A program made the position numbers and the translations under genes. This document shows positions 46,601-58,801 of a stretch of 64,000 nt of DNA, piece after piece. Where the stretch lies: positions 57,761,858 to 57,825,857 of the forward strand of contig OZ029913.1 of NCBI GenBank assembly GCA_964023275.1, read 5' to 3'. Below the pieces are notes generated by a model that did not search any database, had not been told where the DNA came from, and saw nothing but the letters and a program-made list of their open reading frames with translations. This stretch comes from Norana najaformis. Taxonomy: Eukaryota; Annelida; Clitellata; Crassiclitellata; Hormogastridae. The number at the start of each line of letters is the position of its first letter. Positions within the stretch are counted from its first letter, which is position 1.

Positions 46601-49600
46601 GCACTTACATGTTGTATTCCACAGTGGGACTTTCATACCTATTCTATTAGGCTTACATGTTGTATTCCACAGTGGAACCTTCATACCTAATGGACTTACC
46701 TGTTGTATTCCACAGTGGGACCTCCATACCTACTGGACGTACCTGCTGTTCCACCTATATTCACGTAGAAATAATGTTGTGCATTGATACGAAGATTTCC
46801 GTGGAGCAACAAAATGAGACTTGATATGATTTGAAATGATTTATTCAATAAGAGATTTCAAACTGAAGGCACAGACCGTGGCCTTCTCGGAAGCAAGTGC
46901 TGATGACGGCCATCTCCTGGAAGCAGTCGAGCTGATCAAATGTCATTTGGCTTAACTGTCCATCGCAAAGAGGATAGCACGTGGGCGATAGACCGCGTCG
47001 TATGCAGCAGTCTGTGTTATTTCTCATACCTAATGAAAGGGAATAAAGAAGAGTGACTGCAAAAGCCTTTCACCAAAAATGCCCACAACTTATTAGTTCA
47101 AGATAGCATTGGCGTTAAGTGGCTATCAGTAAGTAGAAACTTCCATAACTTTCCGAAACTTCCATAACTTTCCGAAACTTCCATAACTTTCCGAAACTTC
47201 CATAAGTTTACGAAACTTCCATAAGTTTCCGAAACTTCCATAAGTTTCCGAAACTTCCATAACTTTCCAAAACTTCCATAACTTTCCGAAACTTCCATAA
47301 CTTTCCGAAGCTTCCATAACTTTCCGAAACTTCCATAACTTTAAGAAACTTCCATAAGTTTACGAAACTTCCCCAACTGAAATTAAACACAACTACAGAT
47401 TCAAAGCATCCAAGATCATAAGAAAGTTTGTTGACTTACTGGATTGCAGTTCACCTATTTGCAATGAGGCCAAATGATCCCTCACTCCACTCATGACGAT
47501 TACCTTACCATACCTCAGCTTACCATTATTACCTTACCTCATCATACACCAATTAATCAATTACCTTGCCTCACCATACCTCAGTTTACTAATTCCTTAC
47601 CTTACCATACATCAGTTCACCATGTGTGCTTGGAGGTTTTACCAGAAATGCATTGGAAGACTTTGTCGATGTCCGTGTAGCAGGGTAACAGATCAACGTC
47701 TGGATCGGTCGAAGTTACGTCACCTACACAAAGAAACTCCCGACACAAAGGCTTCACTTGCTGTTCCTCACAACATGCTGAAAAAAACATGAACATCTGC
47801 TTGTATGTGTGTAAGTATGTATGTATGTATGTTGTTACACATGTAACAATGTATATATGTACGTATGTATGCATGTATGTATTGCATTTATCTAGACACT
47901 TTTGTTCCATCAATTTTTTGATGTAATTCAGGCCTAAACTAAAGACTCATCGCCTTCAGCTTGCTTGCCCATCATAGCCTGGCTTCTGGTTTCTCTGTTC
48001 TATCGGAATTTGACTTAAGTTCTCCTATGGATTAAGATTTTTCATTGCAATTTTGACTTGAAGCGACCATCGACTGATTTGTGTTATTTATGACCTTTGG
48101 GCATTATGATAACGGCACTATAGAAGTCTTTAGATCAGATTAGATTAGATTACACAAATGGAAATATGGCACCCTTTAAGTACCTCTTAAAAGCACTGCC
48201 TATGCCAGCCCAAGCTATGTTAGATTTCATCAAGACAACTCTGCTCAGACAATTGGAAAACTCACAACCAATGAAAGAAACTGACTTTTCCAAGATAACC
48301 AGATTGTTTTTAGAGACCAGTGACAAGATGAGTCTCCATAAAAAAGGTCCATATACATTTGTAATTACAGATACACAGACGAATGGCAAGTGAGGAAAAG
48401 TTTATTGTTAAAGTCAGTGTTTAATTAATATTAGTCTTCAATTTATGAACCTTGACTGATAACATTCCTCAGAGGACTGAATGGCTCCGGGGTTGAATAC
48501 AGTTAGATACCCATGTAAAATGTTATGTAGTCAAAAGGAAACTCACCCAGAAGACTTACATCGCTTGGTGCCAGAATAGCTTCTGTCTCTGAAATTTCAC
48601 ACAAGAAACCTTTATTTTATTACAAGTCACATTTATTGACTCGTTTTATTCTAAATTGGTACTTCAATTAGTAAACCCACGAAAAACATACGGAAGAAAC
48701 AAGGATAGCATGACATAACATAACAAAAATGAAGATTCATAAAGTGCAACTTCAAGAACAGACGCACTAGTAGCGCTCCCGACCAGTCAGAAAAAGACCC
48801 GTGGTCAAACAGGACAGATTTCAAGATTTCATTAGTAGCGCTCCTGACCAGTCAGAAAAAGACCCGCGGTCAAACAGGACAGATTTCAAGTGCTTGCGGA
48901 ACAAAGAAGGTGACAGGCTGATTAGCTCATTTCTACAACAATGACTCATAAAGAGCGTGATATCCTAAGTTCTTACATACAAAATAATCAGTTAATTTTA
49001 GCAATAAAACCTAACTACCTCTTCATTAATCAGTAAAGTTTAAAATCAACCTGAATGCCATCCACTTACCCTGATGTGTAGTCATTTCAACAAAATGTGA
49101 TGGCTGACTAGAACCTTGACCATTGACTGCAATCACATAGAACCTGTACTGCGTGTCCGGTCGTAAGTTGTCAACTGAATACGAGAAATCCTCAATAAGC
49201 GGCGTCTAAATTACACAAATTCACATGTTTAAAAAGCATGAGAATTCCAAAAAGCAAATGACATAATAAAAAGTTGATGAAAAAGAATTACTGTGTGTAT
49301 CAAGCAAAACAGTGTGGCATAACGTGGCTAAAAATTTATGCAGCCCTTTTAACAGCAAATATCATGATCATAATCATAATCATAAAAGCAGATTTATTTT
49401 GCATCTCTTCAAGAAAACTCAAAGATCCTCCCAACCTGACCAAGCAAGACCACGATCAAATAGAATGGTCTTCAACCACTGATTTTAAGATTAAGCATAT
49501 ATGTATTTCAATGAAGATTGGCCAATGCAATTGGGGCATCGTAGCCGATTGGATACAGTGCTCGGCTTGTCACACAGAGAGTATGGGTTCAAGCCTTCCC

Positions 49601-52600
49601 TTAGACAGCTACTATGTAGAGACCTTGAGCAAGTCCTTCACTCATAATTGCTTTGCACCTCTGATTCAGACTTACTGACCTTGCACAGTTAATAAATGCA
49701 AAAATAATAATAACAATAACAGTGATTGTGTGTGCTGCATTAGAATTAAGACGTACTTGTTAAAATAATTAGACCTAATGCAGAACCAACAATGTACTTT
49801 GCCCTGTAAAAATATGACAAACATAATTCTGCCAATCCTTAGAAGGCACTACATAAATGTCTAGATACATATATTACTGTATTTTAAGGAAATGCCTTAC
49901 TGAACGATAGACGGAAGCGGACTCCTGCTGGTAGAAGACTCGGAAACTCAGTTCTTCGTCTCCAATTTGTGGCGCGTATTGCCAAGTAACAAGAACCTCG
50001 GTCTCTGAGACAGCTTCTGCTTTCACAGAGGATGGTGGAATTGGCAGCGAGTCTGCAATGATTCAAGAGCATAGACATAAGCAAAGCATAGACACACCCA
50101 TCTGCTTTTAAGTAATAAGTAAGTGAGTAAGTAATGCAACTGTTAACATGCAATATGTCCATCAGCTGAGCGAGGAAGCAAATGCGATGCCTTGTGCAAA
50201 ATGACAACGGCATTATGAAAACTCCAAGGATTAGTTTTGATTTAATTTGACATTTGTGTCACAGACATAGACGAGACAAGACGAGTGAAAATAAACTGTA
50301 CTACATTAGATCAGATGCAGACTGAACTAATGTAGTAATTTAATTAACTAATCTATACTATTTGCTAACTTTGGACAGGATTACCAGTAGATGCAATCAG
50401 AACAAAGATGGGATCACATATAAGATCCTTATCAAGTAAATGTGGCTGTTCCAACAACTTAACTTATTCTGTCAATCAATTTTAACCAGTCAAAGCAACA
50501 GTTACTTACAGTATCCTTCCTGAAAGCAGTCAAGCACGCTGTGAATGTATGCAGCGCACGATTTCAGCTGAGACGATGTCGACAGGAGTGGCATTTGATT
50601 GTGGCACAGACCCTGGCATGAGTCTGGGACCCGTTTTCTCACACAACATGGAACATGATTATGTTCACCTGCCACCCAACACAAACACACACACGCATTA
50701 TTTACCGTTTTCTTCTCAGTAATAAAAATTATGTTAGTAGGACGAGGAACAATGCAGATCTCTGGAAAAACAGGCCTAGTCCCAGTTCTGGGGCTATCCG
50801 GAAAGGTGCCTCTGAAGGCAGTGGCATTAAGGAAGGTGCTGGGCAAATATGGAGAGGTATTGAAAAAACTGAACCTCACATCAATCTCCTGAGACAGTTG
50901 TGACACATCAGCTCAGCTCTGACACAAATTCCAGCTTTTCTATGGATATTTTGTAAACATCATCAGGAATTTGTCGCCTGCTGATTTACCAATCAACCTA
51001 GAAGCCACTGGCAAAGCAAACCTATATTTTTCCTAAATGAAAAGTTGTGAATAGCCTCTCAAAGGTACTGACACGCCATAATCATGTCATACCATGAACT
51101 AAGTAAGTTACAAAAAGCGCCACTGACTAGTAAATACAGTGAGAATGGTAAAACATTTTTTCCAATTGATGTCAACAGCCTGTGATGCCATAAAATGTCG
51201 TTAAACATTGAAAACCAAACTACTAAGTAGTTTTCTCCAAGTTACACTACACAAATGTTTGGTTACTGAAACATTACATTAATTAAGACATATTACACGT
51301 CAGAGACAGTCCTGACAACTTGGTAACAATCAATTTACCTGAGCTGCACTTCAACAGCTGCAGGATGTGTGACGAACAGTTCATTACACTCGTGACAGAC
51401 AACTCAAATGAACTCGGGGCACAGATCGGCAAACATGAAGCACCAACTCTCTCCTGAATACAGCAATCTACAGAACCAATAAAACAGCGCACTATATTTA
51501 CTTATTGCACTTGTCATGTGTGAAAGGTCGTTAAAACTGTTCCCATGATAACAGCTCTTGATCACTTTGATGTTTAACTGAAGGCGCAAGGCAAGTGTGT
51601 GCAAACAACTTGACTGAAATCGTTATATGCAGTGTGCACAACGGGCTCAAACTCGCAATCGTTGAATTACAGACCCAGCGAGTTATGAAGATGATGACAG
51701 CAATGATGATGATGATGCTAATGATGATGGCGGTGATGATGATGGTGTGGTTATGACGGTGCTGATGATGACGACGACGATGATGATGCTAGTGATGATG
51801 TTAAATGCTTATGAAGAAGATGATGATGACAATGACGATGATTGAAGAAATGATACTAATGCTGCTGCTGATGATGATGACGACGACGACGATGATGATT
51901 GTAGTGATGATGATTGTAGTAATGACACTAATGCTGATGATGAAGAAGATGATGATAACGACGATGACAGTAGTAGTGACACTGATGATGATGATGGTGG
52001 TGGTGGTGGTGATGTGGAGGGTGATGATGATGATGTGAATGATGATGGTGATGTGAAAGTCAAAGGCCATCCATCTTCAAAGATTAACAGAAGCTAACCA
52101 GTGAAATTTGCATGAGGAGTGGAGGGTGTTGTCGTTGTCAACCTTCCTGTAGCATCTGAAATTGTTCCAGAAATATATTTTACAGAAAAAACATGTGTGC
52201 ACCCGAAAATTACTATGTAACCTTTGAAGAATCTCGCAAAGGTGTTCATCAAACATAAGTTACAAGTCACTCTATAAATTTACATAGTGTGATTTCAACT
52301 ATTTTTTTTTAAATTTTATATCTGTTACTGCTATTATTACTATTATTACTGTTATTATTACTGCTTTAATTATTGTCGCCATTGTTTTTATAATAATTAC
52401 CACTTATTAATTAATAATTACCATTACTTGTTACCCGAGGCAGAATGGATCCCTCAGGATTTGGAAAAAAGTATATGGATCATTGGCCAATTTTCACTCC
52501 TTTTCTACTCTGTAAAAGGGCTTTAAAATTATAATTATAGTTATAATTATAGTCGTCTGGGGCATGGTAGCCGATTGGAAAGCGAGCTCAGCTTGTAACA

Positions 52601-55600
52601 CTGAGGCTATGGATTTGAGCCTCCCTTAGATGGTTACTGTGTACGGACCTTGAGCAAGGCCTTCATTCACATTTGCTTCGGGCCTCAGATTCAGATTTAC
52701 TGACCCTGCATGAGTAATAAATGCAAAAGAATAATAATTATTATTATTAGCATAATTGTACTTATTATTATTATAATCATAACTGTAATAATAATAATAG
52801 TCATAATAATTATCTTATATTTTTATGGTGGCACTTTATTAATGACAAGGCATGAAGAAATTCTGGACTAATTATGGACGTGGAAAGGGTCCCAACACAG
52901 CATAGGTCTAAGTTTCTAAGCCATTTGTTCCAATAATAATAGCTCTTGATTAAAAGTCTAACTGTCAATAACTGTCAAGGGTTTCACTTTTAAGGGCTTA
53001 ACTCAAGAACTCTGACATATCACCAACTGATATTAATCGCAGCTATGGAATATTATGGCAATCCCTGCTGACACCTACCAGAGAAGATAACACCACTTCT
53101 GCACAGGTCAAGGTGTGATTGAATTTCAAACAGCTTATTTATTACCTTCACTCAGCACAGTGATTAGCCAGGATTTTGAGAACTGTATTCAATTGGGAAA
53201 AATTGCAATAATCTTCACAGCAGTTCAGTAAAAACTGGTCCAAAGTCTTCTCCCTGTCTCGGAGATGTCCAGGGCTACAGAGCTGCTCATCTCCAATTTC
53301 AGCAGCCCACAATGAGCAAAACAGAAGGGTACACCGCCACCCCAACGAGGCATATTGATTAACCCTTGACCCTTTTCTTGCCCCTGGGGGTTAATACTCC
53401 AAGTCCTACCACAACAGTACACCATGCAAGACCCCGGAGGGTAACTCTAGATGCTCAACCTCAACCTAAAGTGCAGCATTGGTGGATATGTCACTTCGGG
53501 TTCAGATGGCTATGGGAGACAGGACGCTGCCTCTCCTATTTCCTTGGGCACTAGAGGGCCGGAAGTGCCCCTGAGTAGTTTGTTCTGTGAAAGGGGCACT
53601 ACATACGTTAACAAATGCAATACAGTAAGCCATCTAAAACCAGTGTAACTTTCAACTATATGGAGTAAGCAACCCTTCTCCTTTACATTTCAAAGACACC
53701 TGAAGACTCATCATTGACCTTTCTATTGTGCTCTAATTTAATGTAACAAAACATTTATATAGCGCCCTTCAAGCATCTCCCAAAAGCACAAGCCTTTTAA
53801 GTCTTCGTACTTTCACGCCTACTGGCTGATTTAGCAGAAATACAGTGGTACAATAGTTGCTCTTAGATCAACACAGTGACTAAAATAAATTCGAGCATTC
53901 ACTGAAGGTCCAGAAGGACAGCAAAAATGAGCATTAAAGAATGCAACAATGGTTCTTTGCACCAGTTTAAAGTACATTTACAAAGTTTGTAATTGTAATT
54001 TGAGATTTATAAAGCACCTCTTAGAGGATAAACTCAACAGAGGTGCTTCCGACCCAAAGGAGCAAAATCACTGTTAAACAGTACAGTCTTCAGGCGCCTG
54101 CGGAACACTGAGAGGGGGAGAGAAAGGAGCTTAAGTCGCCTAATCGCTCAAAGTTGCCTAACTGGATAGAAAAAACAACTGGATCAGCACGATTCTGTCA
54201 AACTTCATCATCTAATTTGAAAAATATCATAACCCAGACGTTTTTAGTTACCACCTGTAGACAATGAACTCAAAGACTCAACGACTCGATTAGCGGAACC
54301 GCCTGTTTGCTCCTTCTGACTTTTCCCTTTGACACCTAAATTATTATGTTCTCTGTGCATGATTTCTTGCAACTAGATGTTCAACAATGTTCTTTCAAAT
54401 ACAAATTCAACAAAGTTGAACAAAGAAGAAATGAACAAGTTAAACCTATGTCAAATCAAACTCTTAAATAAAATCAATTTAGTGTTGTGCTAACTAATTA
54501 AACAGATCCCTTTCTGAAGCTACTGGTGGACTATTAACACTACTGCAATATTTAAATACATAAAGCCCCAATTAGGTAAATGGTTAAGTTGACAGAAAGT
54601 GGCAAGCAGACAGACCAAGAGACAAGATACACCCAGTAGGTAATGTAACAAGCATTTATATAGCGCCTTTCAAGCAACTCTCAGATGTGCTGGTCACATG
54701 GCTATCTAAACAATCCAAACAAGTGCATCTTAGGGTGAACAGAAAATGAATGCTGAGTTACACTACGAGGTAAAGAACGGATGTAGGTACACCAAGAGAC
54801 ATACCTGCAACAATCTAGGTGTTAATCTGGTACACCAAGAGACATACCTGCAACAATCTAGGTGTTAATCTGGTACACCAAGAGACATACCTGCAACAAT
54901 CTAGGTGTTAATCTGGTACACCAAGAGACATACCTGCAACAATCTAGGTGTTAATCTGGTACACCAAGAGTCATACCTGCAACAATCTAGGTGTTAATCT
55001 GGTACACCAAGAGACATACCTGCAACAATCTAGGTGTTAATCTGGTACCCCAAGAGACATACCTGCAACAATCAAGGTGTTAATCTGTTGCAAGCTGGAA
55101 GGACTGGACACAACCTGACATTTGTAGTAACCATTGTCCATTCTCTGTATCGATGAGATTTGCAGACGGCTCTCAAATTCACCTGCAAGTAGTAAGACAT
55201 TGCTGCACATGAATGATGGCCTCCATGTATCTGTGTATGTGTCTATGTAGGTGTCTATGTATCAATGTATGTATCTATGTTTGTTTCTATGTAAGTATGT
55301 ATGTATGTACGTACGTATCTATGTATGTATGTATCGGTGTATGTGTGTATGTATCTATGTATGTATGTATGTTTAAGTATCTGTGATGACCTATGCATGT
55401 ATCTATGTATGTATGTATCGGTGTATGTGTGTATGTATCTACGTATGTATGCATGTACGTAGGTACGTGCGTATGCAAGCTTGTATGCATGTATGTGTGT
55501 ATGTAAGTACATATGTATGTATGTTTGTATGTATGTATGAAGACACTTGATATAGTGCTCTTTAAGTACCTCAAAAACAACACTGCACACATGACTTTGT

Positions 55601-58600
55601 AGCTGATGTAAGCAAGTGCAGGTTAAGACAGCAACCAATGAACAAGCTTTATATACAATAAAATAAATAAATAAATTCATCAAAAGATCTTTCTGCACAG
55701 CACATTAAGACAGCAACCCATGAACAAGCGCTTTATACACAATAAAATAAATAAATAAATTCATCAAAAGATCTTTCTGCACAGCACATTTAAAAACCCG
55801 TGCACTGATTTTTCAACTTATAAGCGTTCCTTCTAAGTTGAAAAATCAGTGCACGGGTTTTTAAACATGCTGCGCAGAAAGATCTTTTGATGAATTTATT
55901 TATTTTATTGTATATATAGCACTTGTTACTCATGCAATGTCATCACATCTGAATCTTAGGAGCTATGATATGTATGTTCGCTAGATATAATCATAGCTCA
56001 TATCTCACAATACTTCAACACATAAACAAATATGGCTAAAAACTTTCACTGAAATATAGAGCTCAAATTTTTCACAGTATTTAATATTTTTGTCTTTAAA
56101 TCTTTATTCCACAAAAAAAAACATTTTGATTTTCTCACAACAATTAACACATAATAAATATCTTTTGCTGAAAAACTACGAATTTCACACAGTAGTTACT
56201 CATCACAATCAAATCTTTTTTCAGAAATAAATCATTTTGATGATCTCAAGATACATTATTGTTGGCCGGGTCTTGTTTCGACATAAGTATGTAAAGCAAA
56301 AAACTCCTGCCTTTAACTGTTTACTGTTAAAGCATAGCAAAAAACCCGAAAAAAACTCTAACTCGAAGAAATGCAACAGTTGACACCCACCATTCCTCTG
56401 CTGGCAAGGGATGGCAATAAACAGATGGAAGACATTAACACGGTTCCCCGTTGGCACCCAGTGAACCGCAGACGCAGAACAAGAACTCTGCCTCTGTGCC
56501 AGAAGTTGCCTGTGGCTCTGGTGAAACATGATGGGCACACCAGAGCCTGTGGGTTTTTAAGCAATAAATCTCTACTCCCTAACACACTGCAATCAATTTC
56601 CATTTACTGTTCGTTTGGTTGTTATTAATTTATAATCGTTGCAGCCAGTACTTCTGCTCTGAAAATGATTTGTGCCGTTCTGTGGGAGGATTCAGTCAAA
56701 ACACTTGGTCAATAGAAGGAAGTTGATTTAGTTAACATCTGTAGAGACATGAGTTTAATTGGAACAGTTGATAAGCATACCACTGCAATTGACTCTGTAC
56801 AGAAACATTTTGAAACTGTCTTTTAACAGGCACTTGCTTACATCAGCTACAAAGTCATGTGTGTGCAGTGTTGTTTTTAAGGTACTTTAAAAGCACTGTA
56901 TCAAGTGTCTTCATTCTTACATGTACACACACACATACGTACATACACATACACACACATACGTACATACACACACATATGTACATACATACATACATAA
57001 TAACTAAGTACATACATAGATACATATATAGATATTACACAGATACATACATACATACATACACATATACACTGGTACATACATAAGCACATATGTAGGT
57101 ACATAGATACATACATAGATACATACATACATACATACACAGACACATACAGAGACACACAGACACATATACAGATACACAGAAACATACATCGACAAAT
57201 ACACAGATACATACATATAAAAAATACATACTCACTCACACATATACATACACATATACATATATACACTTGAAACTGAGCACAAATGTCTGGACACAGG
57301 CATGCAAGAGCACAAACAAGATTACAACACAAGCACAATTAGGATGCAAGCAGACACGGTTACCAACAGGCACACACTGACACAAGCACAGACACATAAA
57401 GTGACATCAAAACAGCAACCTAAAGGGGTACAAACAGAGGAAGGAAATAAAATAAGTAAGTAAAGAAGTGTTCAGCAGACAGACAAACCTTACCATTTTG
57501 CAACTGTCTGTTGAACAGATTGAAATGAGCCGAATCATCGGTTAACAGATTGCTATCCACGGATATCTGAAGATTCTGATGTAAAAACCACCATTCCACC
57601 TAAACAACAATTTAGAAACACATGTTGCAGCAAAACTTTCTTTATTGCAGCCCTCTCAATTATTTGCATAAATCTGACCTAATCTGTGGTGCACAGTGGC
57701 CCATTGGATAGAGCGCTCGGCTTGTAACGCGTAGAGTACAGGTTCGAGCCTCCTTCGAGACGGCTACTGTGTATGGACCTTGAGCAAGTCCTTAACTCAC
57801 AATTGTTCAGTGCTAACGACTGATGCTTAGTCATTAGATAGTGGCGCCTAATAAATGCAGAAATAATAATAATAATAATCTCATCCAGTGACTTCTATAG
57901 CACTGTTATCAATGCACAAGACATCTCAATCGAAGGCCACTTCTTGTGACACCATAGCCAAAAACTGTATTTCATTGGGTAAACCCCAATGAAATCCAAT
58001 GGGTTATAGTAGCCAGTAATAACTGCCAGAATTTCAAGAAATTAGGAATTTCTCTTATCATACAGAAACCATGTCTCATGTAATTCCTTCTTTCGTGATC
58101 AAACTTATGGGATCTTACGTTAATCTGTTCAAACGGTGAAAGGGTGATAAAATCCACTGTAAAATAATCCACTATAATCTAATCTAATCCATGTAATCTA
58201 ATCTACTGTAATCTAATAAAAAATATAATCTAATCAAACCATGCACAATGCTGGTACTGGAAACATGGTGGCCAAACGCAAATGGAATGACCTTTTCCAA
58301 CAGTACCCTATGGTTTGATTCACATCATCAACAGACACCTAGTGCTTTATTTCAATGGTGCTATATAAGTTCTACAATTAGACTGTACAGACCAATTAGG
58401 CAGCCAAGTATGCCGCATTCTTAAAAGGTGCTACCCAAATGTTCAAACACATGTAATCAGCACCAATAAGTTACTCTTGTGAGTCACGAAAAAATTCCAA
58501 AAGGCTTGAACGGAGCTAATTATCTCCATGCACCGCACAGGGTAAACAAGCTGTACAACAAATTTAACATTTGATCAGCCATGGAATGAAAACCATCTGT

Positions 58601-58743
58601 GTTATGTTTCATGTATCAAAAACCGCTGTACATAATCCAGCAGGGAACCCCATGTGTGTACACATAAGCCAGATGACAAATTACTGTGGCATTACTATCA
58701 GCCCAGGTTCCATTTAAGAAACTATTAAACCAGTTGTAATCAT

Positions 58744-58801
<58 letters not shown>

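Noticed and set aside
47098..47390. Repetitive protein (GSFGKLWKF / MEVSESY) on the minus strand
   Set aside because: A 19-bp minisatellite read in cycling frames; intronic.
51801..52070. Ile-, Met- or Ser-rich ORFs
   Set aside because: Translation of a degenerate (GAT)n array in several frames.
53148..53425. Possible extra DB module (NCCEDYC... on the minus strand)
   Set aside because: It lacks the middle cysteines, has no acceptor in the right phase, and exon 4 joins exon 5 in frame without it.
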